DNA from: Candidozyma auris
Taxonomy: Eukaryota; Ascomycota; Pichiomycetes; Serinales; Metschnikowiaceae
Direction: 5' to 3'
NCBI RefSeq assembly: GCF_003013715.1
Contig: NC_072812.1
Coordinates: forward strand, 2,790,001 to 2,854,000
Length of the DNA: 64,000 nucleotides
The position numbers and the translations under genes are program-made. This document shows positions 48,954 through 58,528 of this stretch, piece by piece. How positions within the stretch are numbered: the first letter of the stretch is position 1; every line of letters begins with the position of its first letter. Under the pieces are notes generated by a model, which was not told where the DNA came from, did no database searches, and saw nothing but the letters and a program-made list of their open reading frames with translations.

Positions 48954-48960
48954 AAACCGC
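48888..48960 (-). tRNA. tRNA-Phe(GAA)
   Basis: 73 nt, starts GCGGTTTTAGCTCAG, anticodon loop CTGAAGA (GAA), T-loop GTTCGATCC, discriminator A. There is no intron after the anticodon, unlike S. cerevisiae tRNA-Phe. Confidence 0.95.
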
Positions 48961-50221
48961 GAATTATGTGTGGGGTAGACTTAGATAGAATAAGTTCTTA
49001 AAGAAGAAACTGCAAAATTCATTTCAAATTCTTCAATTTGAGTTCAAATTCCCTTTATATTTATTTCCTAGACTTTTCGAATGGTTTTATCTCTCCCAGA
49101 GATTTTTGGGCTGAGTAATTGGCTTCCGATTTTTAGTTCAAAGATGCGTGAATTCAACAAGACAACGGTGTGATTGAGTTCGGAAATAGTGCTTATACAG
49201 TTCTCTTGTTTTTCAAAGCCCAAGGTTATTTGTCGTTTTTCATCGCATTTACCAATGGCCAGTGCATTCTCCTCTGAATGCGCTTATATCAAGAGAAAAG
49301 AGGTAATAGATAGCAGACAAGAGAGGGTGGAGATATCCTCCAAATCAGACTAAACAGTTTATAATTGTAACTGTTGTATAACTCTGCCTTAAGGTTAAGG
49401 GAAAACCATCTTTAACTTGTTTGTCTTGCGCTTTAAATATAGTCGAACTTTCTATTTGTCCTGTTTGAGCAGACTAAGTACTCCATGTTCCTTGGGGCCC
49501 TTTCATACCGTGCTCATGAGTTTATTGTAAGAAATATGTATGACTGACTTAGAATGACTATTATGCGTTGAAGCAGAAGATTATATGCTCCAAAAAAAAA
49601 GCAGAGACATTGAACGAGATGAAAATTGCGATTCTTTGAGTGAATACAAATCAGTCCTTCTTATTGATAAGCCAAGATATGTATGTAAATTGTGTCGACA
49701 AAGCGAAAAATGGAAGGAAAGACCTCACAGAGCTTCGCTAGGTAGTCTAATCTTGTGAAATTCTTTTGCTGATATCTCTACAACCTTGGACCGTTAACGA
49801 CATTCTTTTAAGTAGAACAGTAAGGCATTTTGGACGGTGATTAAGCGTCCTGACAACACTGACTTTTAATAATCTTTGTAAGCGGTGTCTTGGACAGGCA
49901 AAGTGTCTGACAACCGCAAATTCTGTGTAAATTTGTGAAGCCATAGGCGTTGTGCCAAATGGCGTTCATCTGGTTATGAGTTTTGAGATGGAGCAACCCG
50001 GATCCTCTGACTGCTGTAACCTGGTACAACGATCGCAGGTATATATACAGCAGGGGGGTTGGTGAACAAGGCCAACCTTGGATTAAATGGTTGTCAAACA
50101 TCCAGCCACAAGTCTTTGCTAAACTTGAATATGTTTGTGAAAATAAAGGAAAAATCCATGAATCTGCTCAATGCAATACGAAGAATCTATTTATTGAACC
50201 ATCAACTCCACCATCAAAAGT
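48961..50221. other. Gene-free region between two tRNA genes
   Basis: About 1.26 kb between tRNA-Phe and tRNA-Leu, AT-rich. ORFs at 49747-50101 show no family resemblance. No LTR ends I can support. Confidence 0.4.
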
Positions 50222-50303
50222 GGCTCTGTGGCCGAGCGGTCTAAGGCGGCAGACTCAAGTTCTGTTATCGTAAGATGCGCGTGTTCGAATCACGCCGGAG
50301 TCA
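50222..50303 (+). tRNA. tRNA-Leu(CAA)
   Basis: 82 nt class II tRNA: GGCTCTG acceptor, D-arm GCCGAGCGGTCTAAGGC, anticodon loop CTCAAGT (CAA), long variable arm, T-loop TTCGAAT, discriminator A. Position 33 is T, so it is a true leucine tRNA and not the G33 Ser-tRNA(CAG). No intron, whereas the S. cerevisiae equivalent has one. Confidence 0.93.
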
Positions 50304-50584
50304 TTATTTTTGGCCCAAAGGACTCGAATGTCTTTTTTCTCAATTGCGTTAGCAGTCTGACATCTTGCGGTCGAATTTTTGCATTCTCGAAGTTTTAAAA
50401 TTATGTTCTCTGGGTGAGAACACTTCGAAAACCCGCTAGACTTCAACTTGGGCCTACCTCAATAACCTGAAGCTTCATAGGTGTTCATCCCTACTGTGTG
50501 CTCCAGCATTAGCAAGCGTAGTCAGCGAAGCTCTACAGACAGACTCTCCCAATGAAATCTCTATCTATGCAAAGTATATGTTAA
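50304..50584. other. Intergenic after tRNA-Leu
   Basis: About 280 bp with nothing recognised. Confidence 0.3.
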
Positions 50585-51442
50585 TCAAACAGAGGTATAG
50601 CCACCATCTACACGAATATCCGTACCAGTGGTGAACGTCGACAAGTCGCTCGCCAAATACAAGTAGGCGCCTACCAACTCCTCAGGCAAGGCTTCTCTGC
50701 CCTTGGGCGTCAAGCCCCACCACTTGGCTCTCTGTTTCGTGGGCACAAACTCAGACATTGGAGTGTCCGTGTAACCAGGCGAAACGCTATTGACACGAGC
50801 GAAGCCAGCGAACTCGACCGCCAAAGACTTGGCCATGTGCACCACAGCAGCCTTAGAGGCGTTGTAGCATGTCTGGTAGTTGGGGACATTAACAATGTGG
50901 CCGCTCATGGAGGCGGTCATGATGAAAGAGCCGTCTCCCTTTTCCTTAAAAATCTTCCCCACGGTCTTAGCGCAGTTGAACACACCGTGGACGTTGACAT
51001 CGAAAACACGTTTCCACAGCTCTAGCGTGGACTCGTCATTCAAGATAGACCCTGTCTGCCAGGCTACACCAGCGTTGGCAATGAAAACGTCGATGGTGCC
51101 GAAGTCAGCCTTGATCTGGTTGACCACTTCCTGGACTCTATCGAAATCAGTCACATCCACCTGGTAGGATTGCGCCTTCACGCCGTAGGTGTCTCTCAAG
51201 TGAGAGTCAAGCGATGGGTCGTGCTTGTAATCCATGATCGCCACGTGGGAGCCGGCCTGAGCGAAACCTTCGGCAATAGCTCCGCCGATAGCGCCTGCTG
51301 CTCCTGTAATAACGGTCACTTTGCCGTTAAGAAGAAATCTGTCGACCACGGTTCCTTTCAAGGAAGGTGCCTTGGCCGGCACGGCAGTTTCCTCATGGTC
51401 AGGTTTGATGATGGTGTTGTAGATGGCGTCTGAAAGGGTCAT
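50585..51442 (-). CDS. Short-chain dehydrogenase, sorbose reductase (Sou1/Sou2) type
   Basis: 285-residue SDR from ATG 51440-51442 (MTLSDAIYNTIIKPDH). Cofactor loop TGAAGAIG is followed by the NAG motif (FIANAGVAW), the catalytic Ser in TASMSGHIV and Tyr-x3-Lys in YNASKAAV, and the C-terminal VDGGYTSV. This is closest to the Candida sorbose/xylulose reductases (Sou1/Sou2) and the fungal NADP-mannitol dehydrogenase group, which interconvert ketohexoses or pentuloses and polyols. Substrate cannot be fixed from sequence. The open frame upstream to 51502 has no ATG. A pyrimidine-rich leader precedes the start. Confidence 0.82.
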   Translation of the reverse strand: MTLSDAIYNTIIKPDHEETAVPAKAPSLKGTVVDRFLLNGKVTVITGAAGAIGGAIAEGFAQAGSHVAIMDYKHDPSLDSHLRDTYGVKAQSYQVDVTDFDRVQEVVNQIKADFGTIDVFIANAGVAWQTGSILNDESTLELWKRVFDVNVHGVFNCAKTVGKIFKEKGDGSFIMTASMSGHIVNVPNYQTCYNASKAAVVHMAKSLAVEFAGFARVNSVSPGYTDTPMSEFVPTKQRAKWWGLTPKGREALPEELVGAYLYLASDLSTFTTGTDIRVDGGYTSV

Positions 51443-52114
51443 TTTGAGCGAAAAGTCTGGTGTTGGAGGAGTAAAAAGAGCAGGAGGAGAGGTGGGAATC
51501 AAGGCCCTATTTATAGTGCCCTACCCCAGACTTCGTGATGCCCATTGAGGTGCCCGAAAATAGTTCCTGTGGGGCTGCAGGACGACAAAAGAAACGAGGA
51601 GCCGTTGATTAGTGTGACGGAGGCTTAAGCGCGCGGCGGGGCTATTTTCGGGATGTGCTCGCTCAATTGGGCAGAGAGTTTTTCCGAGGCCCATGGGAGA
51701 AGCCAACCTCATCTTAAAGAGTGAGCAGAAATGGGAATTGGGTGGCATACATTTGAACAACGCAAGAATGTTGGGTCTCTAGATGTATGTGAGTTTGTAA
51801 AGTGTCCCATGATGACTTGAAGTGAGATGATAGGGTTCCCAAGAAGGCTACGAGACCACAAGCTGATATTATCACAAGTTCATCTGATTATCGTTCAAGG
51901 TGCTAATTTTTTGCATCTAGCTGATGCATCCTGTTTTGACTTTCTCAAATACGAACTTATTATCAGTTGCCGTAGCTGAGATTACCAGTTCCAGTTAGTT
52001 AACGGTTTAGTTACCGAAATGAGATCACCTTTCGTATATGTGTTATCCAGTTCCTCATTTTATTGACAAGGTCGCCAGCAAAGGATGTGAAATGTGGCAA
52101 TGTGAAGATTGTCC

Positions 52115-52127
52115 TTTTGCAGCCATT
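52115..52127 (+). promoter_or_regulatory. Recurrent promoter element
   Basis: TTTTGCAGCCATT, between the SDR and GH63 genes. About 670 bp from the SDR start and 1.5 kb from the GH63 start. Confidence 0.4.
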
Positions 52128-53277
52128 CATTGTGGGGCCTGATCCTTATTGAAGGACGTATAATGTAGGGTTTAGTGATGTATTTGCGACGAAAATGATA
52201 GAATCGAGAATCGTCTATTTTTGATGAGGAACATGAGAATAGGGGAAGATATTAGGAAGGTATTCGGCACATTGTGAGTCCAAGGGGAAATCAAGATGAT
52301 CAATATGAAGCGTCATTGTTCCAGTTCGAGTCGTATGTGGCTACAATGAGTTTCAAACAGGTCTTCGTCAATGGCTTTTAGGTCATACTGTCTGTTGCAT
52401 GTTAGGTGGGAGAGAACAATCCAATCTTTTCACCGAGCGTGGACTTTAGCACCAAGAATTTCCTCTTTATGCAAGTTGACTGAAGCAGTTGATCTGCTAC
52501 GACTCGAAATCGATGGTTGGGAGATTGTGAGAAATCCCAACATACTATGAAAGAAAGCTGATTGTTTGCTTCCATAGTTCTCCTCGTGTTCTCTAGAAAA
52601 GACTTAAAGTCAAGATTTTTGATGGACATCAAAATGGTACCCTAGAAGCATAGCCCACTTTTAAATCCCAGCGACCACCGAGATGACCCCATGAGAACAC
52701 AAATATTCAACTAGTTGTCGTGGGTCGGGAAGATTGACATCGGCATTGGCAGCCTTCAGTTCCTATAATTATTATCCGAACCACTGAAGAACAATGCTCG
52801 ATACTGTTATATTGCAATTCACGCACATTGAGAAGAGATGCTTCACTGATGAATGCGCCATAATAATCTTAAAAGGTGCCCTTAGCAGCGGCGCTCTCTT
52901 AGGCCATCGTATGCCTAGGTATTTAGTGCCCTACACTCCAAAAAAGCCAGGTGACGGTGATCCCTAAATAAAAAATTAAAAATTGATTCGGCATGCAATT
53001 GACTTAGTTGACAACAATAGATGGAGTAGGCGACAACCGGCAAATGCCCCTCAGGCAAGACTCTCTATTTTTTTAGCGCAGAAGCTCATGCCACGGAACC
53101 TTCGCTGAACCCTCGTAAAACCATATACCCGCCATGCGTTTGTGGCGATACTACCGAATCAGGTCTCAAGCATACGTTTCAATTTTCCAACTTTCAACCC
53201 TGAATCTGCTCGTTCTCGATCTAGAATCCTCGGTGATACTGCCTTATCTGGGGCACATTCGCCCGCCGCGTGTGGAG

Positions 53278-53293
53278 GAGTGGGGTGGGGGGG
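53278..53293 (-). promoter_or_regulatory. Possible Mig1-type G-rich site
   Basis: A run reading GAGTGGGGTGGGGGGG on the plus strand, about 310 bp upstream of the GH63 gene. GC boxes of this kind bind Mig1-type repressors. There is no direct proof. Confidence 0.3.
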
Positions 53294-53604
53294 AGCCATC
53301 GATCCCACATTTAAAAAAAAATGCAAGTACATCGTGACTTGAATAGCCACATCATGGACAATTGCCCACATTGAGCCACCCTAAAAACTTTTATCTAAAA
53401 TTTCAGTTCTTCGACCCAAAAAAAAACCTCTCACTATACCAAAAATGTGGACTTTGGGGGTCCGCAGCAACCGAGCCCCGGATGCAGGATGGAAGGATCC
53501 CTCGCTACCTACACGCTATCACCATGAGTATGAAAAGCGGCTCAATTGAACTCGAATAACTTACTCTTTTTTTTTTTATTTTCCAAGAAAAAATACAGTT
53601 CAGT

Positions 53605-56600
53605 ATGGCCGACGTTCTTGGACTGCTTACTGCAGAAGAGCGCCGATTATACGAAAACAAAAAGAGAATCAAGTACCACAAAAGATGGGGCACCTACCTC
53701 AGTGAGAGAGAATGGGCCACCGTCAGAGAAGACTACTCGGCGTCAGGACTGGCGTGGGACGATTTTTCGTTTGACACCTCCCGCTCAAGAACTTACCGCT
53801 GGGGCGAAGACGGCCTTTGTGGGTTTTGCGACACGAGACAATTGGCGTGCTTGCTGTTAGCGCTTTGGAACGAGAAGGATGATATTCTCAAGGAAAAGCT
53901 TTTCGGGGTGACGAATTCTCAGGGAAACCACGGCGAGGACGTGAAGGAACTCTATTGGTATTTGGACAACACCCCTACTCATTCGTACTCTAAGATGTTG
54001 TACAAGTATCCTCATGCCAAATTTCCTTATCAGCAGTTGGTGGAGGAGAATGGAAAAAGAAGCAGATTAGAGCATGAGTACGAGATCACTGATACTGGCA
54101 TCTTTGACGAAGGCAGATACTTTGATGTGGTGTACGAGCTGGCCAAGGGCGACACGGATCCCGAGGAATTGTACTTCAGGATCACTGCCTACAACAGGGG
54201 TCCCGACGCTGCTCCTTTGCACCTCTTGCCTCACTTGGTGTTGCGTAATTACTGGGCCTGGGGCACAGAGGAGTCGGGCTACGGAAAGCCTTCGTTGCGT
54301 AAAATCGACAACTACACCATTGAGCTCGAGCACCCCAAGTTCGGTAAGCGGTACTTGGTGTTTGCCCCGGCTCCCGGCTTGACGGAGAACTCTCCTGATG
54401 TGGAGCCTCAGTTGCTCTTCACTGAAAACGAGACCAACAACGAGCGTCTTTACAATTCCCCTAACAGGGCTAAGTTCGTCAAGGATGCTTTCCATGACTA
54501 TGTGGTGCACAATGATGAAGAGGCTGTAAACCCAGAAAACGTGGGCACCAAGGCATGTGCCAAGTTCTCCTTCAACGAGAATGGCGGTGTCCCTGCTGGC
54601 GACTATGTGACTATCCGTTACAGACTCACCAAGAGCCGTGGAGAGATCGACGAGGTCGAGTTTGATAATGTCTTTGAAAGAAGACAGGATGAGGCCGACG
54701 CTTTTTACTGGAAGGTGTCCCCCTTACCCATCACCGACGATTTGAGACAAGTTCAAAGACAGGCCTTCGCTGGGTTGTTGTGGACCAAGCAATTCTACCA
54801 TTTTGTCCACAACTACTGGTCCAGTGGTGATCCTAGTCAGCCTCCTCCGCCTGAAAACAGAGCCAATGGTCGTAACCAGGAATGGAAGCACTTGTACATT
54901 GACGACATTCTCTCTTTGCCGGACAAATGGGAGTATCCTTTCTTTGCTGCCTGGGATTTGGCTTTTCACTGTATTCCTTTTGCCATGATCGATCCCGAGT
55001 TCTCCAAGAAGCAGCTTGAGCTTTTGACCAGAGAGTGGTATATGCACCCTAATGGCCAATTGCCTGCCTACGAGTGGAACTTCAGTGATGTGAACCCTCC
55101 AGTCCATGCATGGGCCACTTACAGAGTATTCAAGATCGAAAGAAAGATGTACGGCACCGAAGACTTAGACTTCTTGGAAGGAGTGTTCCAGAAATTGTTG
55201 CTCAACTTCACGTGGTGGGTCAACCGTAAGGACTCGAATGGTAATAATCTTTTCGAAGGGGGTTTCTTGGGTCTTGACAACATTGGTGTTTTCAACAGAT
55301 CGGAGCCATTGCCCACTGGTGGTACTTTGCAGCAGTCGGACTCCACAGGATGGATGGCGTTCTATTGTTTGCAGATGTTGAACATCGCTTTGGAATTGGC
55401 CAAGTCGAGGCCAGTCTATGAGAGTATCGCCTCCAAATTTTTTGAGCATTTCTTGTTGATTGCTGACGCCATGTCCTACAGAGGTGCGACACAGGGCGAC
55501 AGCCATGCCACTGAACAATCCTTGTGGGATGACAACGACAAGTTTTACTACGATGCCATTCACTTCGATGATCATACTTTGTCCTTGCCTGTGAGATCTT
55601 TGGTTGGTTTGATTCCTTTGTACGCCTCGTTGACGTTGGAGCCAGAGTTGTTAAAAAGATTCCCATCCTTCAAGAAAAGACTAGACTGGTTTGTCGAGAA
55701 CAGACGTGCCATTGCTGAGAGGAATATTGCCTCGATGACTCACCGCGGTGTGGGCGAGAGATTGTTGTTGTCTTTGGTCAACAAGGACAGGTTAGTTGCC
55801 ATCTTGGAAAGAATGTTGGATGAGGACGAGTTTTTGTCCGAATTTGGTATTCGATCCCTTTCCAAGTATCACGAGAAACACCCCTATGAGTTGGACGTCC
55901 ATGGACAAAAGTACGTCGTCCAGTATTTGCCTGGTGAATCTGACTCTGGTATGTTCGGTGGAAACTCTAATTGGAGGGGCCCCATTTGGTTCCCTGTCAA
56001 TTTCCTCTTGGTTGAGTCGTTACAGAGATTCTATCTCTACTACGGCTCTGAGTTGAAGGTGGAATGTCCGAAGGGCTCCGGTGAATACTTAAATTTGGCA
56101 CAATGTGCGCAAGAGATACAGCACCGCTTGATGCACTTGTTCCTTCCTGACAAAGACGGAAATCGTGCCTGCAATGGGGGCAATGAGTTGATGGACAAAG
56201 ATCCGCATTTCAACGAGTATGTTCCATTTTTCGAGTACTTCGACGGTGACACTGGTCGCGGTTTGGGTGCCTCGCATCAATGTGGTTGGACAGCTGTTGT
56301 TGCCAAGTGGATCCACGACAATGGTGCTACTTGCAGAGTCCCCAAGACACCAAGAACTCCAGCCAATGAAAGAAGAACCTCGATCCACTCGTTCGATCTG
56401 GAAGAGAACAAGGAGCATACTAGCGATGATTTGATCGAGAAGTTTGCACCCAAGGCGGGACCTTTCCCATCGAGACTTGTCAGAAGAAGATCCGGTAAGT
56501 CACTTCTCAACATGACGATCAACTCATTGGACTTTGGAGACGACGAGGAGGCCAAGGATGTTCCCACGTTAGACAGCGGTTTGAAGAACGTGACTGCCGA

Positions 56601-56754
56601 GTTGGACGAGTACGGCTTGACGCCATCGGTGTCGAGATCGTCTGTTGACTCGCGTTTCGACGATACCTTGGTGAACCAGATTAAGGCAGCGTTCAACAAG
56701 TACAAGAACCGCACGGACGAGGAGGAGGGCGAGGAGTTTGAGACTCGTCACTAG
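53605..56754 (+). CDS. Cytosolic GH63-family glucosidase-like protein
   Basis: 1049-residue glycoside hydrolase of the family-63-like clan (bacterial and fungal mannosyl-oligosaccharide-glucosidase-like proteins). It has no signal peptide or membrane span, so it is probably cytosolic and not the ER glucosidase I. Motifs of the group are strong: WGTYLSEREWATVREDYSAS, SRTYRWGEDGLCGFCD, TNSQGNHGEDVKELYWYLDN, PTHSYSKMLYKYPHAKFPY, and in the (alpha/alpha)6 barrel FEGGFLGLDNIGVFNRSEP and MFGGNSNWRGPIWFPVNFLL. A fungal-specific Ser-rich C-terminal tail (from ~905) is added to the ~880-residue core. Codon 49 is CTG where relatives have a small or polar residue before AWD. Natural substrate unknown. 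Confidence 0.85.
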   Translation: MADVLGLLTAEERRLYENKKRIKYHKRWGTYLSEREWATVREDYSASGLAWDDFSFDTSRSRTYRWGEDGLCGFCDTRQLACLLLALWNEKDDILKEKLFGVTNSQGNHGEDVKELYWYLDNTPTHSYSKMLYKYPHAKFPYQQLVEENGKRSRLEHEYEITDTGIFDEGRYFDVVYELAKGDTDPEELYFRITAYNRGPDAAPLHLLPHLVLRNYWAWGTEESGYGKPSLRKIDNYTIELEHPKFGKRYLVFAPAPGLTENSPDVEPQLLFTENETNNERLYNSPNRAKFVKDAFHDYVVHNDEEAVNPENVGTKACAKFSFNENGGVPAGDYVTIRYRLTKSRGEIDEVEFDNVFERRQDEADAFYWKVSPLPITDDLRQVQRQAFAGLLWTKQFYHFVHNYWSSGDPSQPPPPENRANGRNQEWKHLYIDDILSLPDKWEYPFFAAWDLAFHCIPFAMIDPEFSKKQLELLTREWYMHPNGQLPAYEWNFSDVNPPVHAWATYRVFKIERKMYGTEDLDFLEGVFQKLLLNFTWWVNRKDSNGNNLFEGGFLGLDNIGVFNRSEPLPTGGTLQQSDSTGWMAFYCLQMLNIALELAKSRPVYESIASKFFEHFLLIADAMSYRGATQGDSHATEQSLWDDNDKFYYDAIHFDDHTLSLPVRSLVGLIPLYASLTLEPELLKRFPSFKKRLDWFVENRRAIAERNIASMTHRGVGERLLLSLVNKDRLVAILERMLDEDEFLSEFGIRSLSKYHEKHPYELDVHGQKYVVQYLPGESDSGMFGGNSNWRGPIWFPVNFLLVESLQRFYLYYGSELKVECPKGSGEYLNLAQCAQEIQHRLMHLFLPDKDGNRACNGGNELMDKDPHFNEYVPFFEYFDGDTGRGLGASHQCGWTAVVAKWIHDNGATCRVPKTPRTPANERRTSIHSFDLEENKEHTSDDLIEKFAPKAGPFPSRLVRRRSGKSLLNMTINSLDFGDDEEAKDVPTLDSGLKNVTAELDEYGLTPSVSRSSVDSRFDDTLVNQIKAAFNKYKNRTDEEEGEEFETRH

Positions 56755-56866
56755 AGATCAGCAGACTTAAATGGAGACGATATAAGAAAAAGAACAGAAA
56801 AATAAAGAATTTACATAAATACATATACGCCCAATTATGATGAAGCCCAGAAGGAGGATTGTCTGG

Positions 56867-56880
56867 AAATGGCTGCAAAT
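56867..56880 (-). promoter_or_regulatory. Recurrent promoter element upstream of VTI1
   Basis: AAATGGCTGCAAAT, about 100 bp upstream of VTI1. A TCACGTG E-box follows at 56895-56901. Confidence 0.45.
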
Positions 56881-56979
56881 GGGTCTTGATGGTATCACGT
56901 GCATAACCTGCGCGTGACTAGTGATCACCTTTTAGGGGCCAGCAAACTGGTCCATCAACAAGCACCTTTATCCAGCCCA

Positions 56980-57627
56980 ATGTCAGATCTTTTTGAAACG
57001 TACGAACTGGACTTCCAGCTTGCTCTTCAGGAAGCAAAGGCCAAAATCGCCAGTGCCCAGCTGAACGGCTCCAGCCTGCGCAAAGACGCTCTTCAAGCAA
57101 TCGAGCATGCCACAGACGAAGCTCTAGAAATCTTGGACCAAATGAACCTCGAGATCCAAAGCATGCCTGCCAACCAGAGGCTGAGCTACAACGCCAAAGT
57201 AAGACAATATCGCAACGAGGTGGACGCCAACAAACAAAAGTTGAAGGAGCTATTGGATGAGGAAGACCGTCAGCAACTTTTTGGTAGCAGGTACACAGAC
57301 AACGAGGAAGAGGGATCGCAAAGAAAGCAATTGCTTAGCAACAACGCATCGCTAGAAAGGCTGTCGGAGCGTCTTAGAGAATCGCAGCGTGTGGCGTTGG
57401 AGACAGAGGGAATTGGGGGCAACATCATAAATGACTTGAGGGCCCAAAGAGAGCAGATCACCAACGCAAGAAACACGTTGCTGTCTGCGGACAACTATGT
57501 AGATCGGTCAGTGCAGACTTTGAAGCTGATGAGCCGGCGTCTTGTGGCAAACAAGTTCATTTCTTACGCAATAATTGCAGTGTTGATTATCTTAATATTC
57601 TTGGTGCTCGCCAGCAAATTTTCGTGA
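56980..57627 (+). CDS. VTI1: Golgi/endosomal Qb-SNARE Vti1
   Basis: 215-residue v-SNARE for several Golgi, endosome and vacuole fusion steps. An N-terminal three-helix (Habc-like) region is followed by a SNARE motif at about 120-187 with the zero-layer Gln in NDLRAQREQITNAR. It ends RRLVANKFISYAIIAVLIIL, a single C-terminal anchor almost identical to S. cerevisiae Vti1. ATG 56980; the upstream open frame has no ATG. Five CTG codons can be placed against S. cerevisiae Vti1: two fall on Ser and one on Thr, clear evidence that CTG means Ser here. The E-box and GCAGCCA element form a compact 115-bp promoter. Confidence 0.95.
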   Translation: MSDLFETYELDFQLALQEAKAKIASAQLNGSSLRKDALQAIEHATDEALEILDQMNLEIQSMPANQRLSYNAKVRQYRNEVDANKQKLKELLDEEDRQQLFGSRYTDNEEEGSQRKQLLSNNASLERLSERLRESQRVALETEGIGGNIINDLRAQREQITNARNTLLSADNYVDRSVQTLKLMSRRLVANKFISYAIIAVLIILIFLVLASKFS

Positions 57628-58528
57628 GCTACCAGAAGCTTGCCTGATTGGACTCGTTGGCAATTCTTGAGGCTTTTCAAATCCATCTTAAATCATTGTT
57701 CGGTGGTATTTATGCCAGAAGATGTCACATTGGACATATACGCCAAGGGCAAGGTCAAAGTTTCATGTATGAAACGTAATATAATGACGGAAGGGTACAG
57801 TTTAATATCAACTTCGAGATGTCTTGATGCGAGGTTGCCTCTAGGTAGCTCTCTGAGGTCGTACATAGCTCCTTGATGAAGGTGGGAGTTTCAATATAGT
57901 CAATCTAGATAAGAAGTATAAGCTGTAGCTACCGTTGAGGAGGTGAGGCGATACGGTTGCAGTTCACTGATCACTGATGACGCCGTGACTTGGATTTAAG
58001 ATCATCGATTCCATTTGGTGCACTATCTTCTCACATTTGCAACATGTCGCAGTTGTTTCAATGTGGCTACGTATGTAGCGGTACCTAATTCTCAGATCAA
58101 AAACGCAAAGAAGCGTCAGAAAAATCGAAATCCACCAAATAAAACCAAAATACACTTAGTTCAGCATTTTCAGTACCCGATTTACAAATTTAACCTATTT
58201 TCGTGTATTCATCCGTTTCGGCGCCCTCGGGTCCTTATCTGACTCCGATCGTCGCTTTCTTCTCCCTGTACACATACAAAACCCCTTGTATTTAAAAAAA
58301 AAGTCACACAAACCACAAGATTTGACTAAAGCACATCGTCTTCGCTAAATTTTCAACATAATTCCACTCTCTTCTTCCGTCGTCTCCCCCATTCACCAGT
58401 CTCTTCATCACTTTTCCTGCACATAGTGCTCTCTCTCTCGGCCCGCTTACTATTCTCTCGATTCTTATATGTTGAATTTTTCCTCCTTCACCATCACCTT
58501 CTCCCCATCGTTTTCGGAGCAAAACAAC
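57628..58528. other. Intergenic, VTI1 3' flank / YAH1 promoter
   Basis: About 900 bp. An A run at about 58292-58300 and a pyrimidine-rich leader from 58345 precede YAH1. No RNA gene recognised. Confidence 0.4.

Larger units (their letters stand above)
51443..53604. other. Long divergent region, SDR gene / GH63 gene
   Basis: About 2.16 kb between two sugar-metabolism genes. Contains a GCAGCCA element (52115-52127) and a G-rich tract at 53278-53293 compatible with a Mig1-type glucose-repressor site. A poly-T lies at 53569-53577 just before the GH63 ATG. No ORF of protein character. Its length and content suggest carbon-source regulation. Confidence 0.45.
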
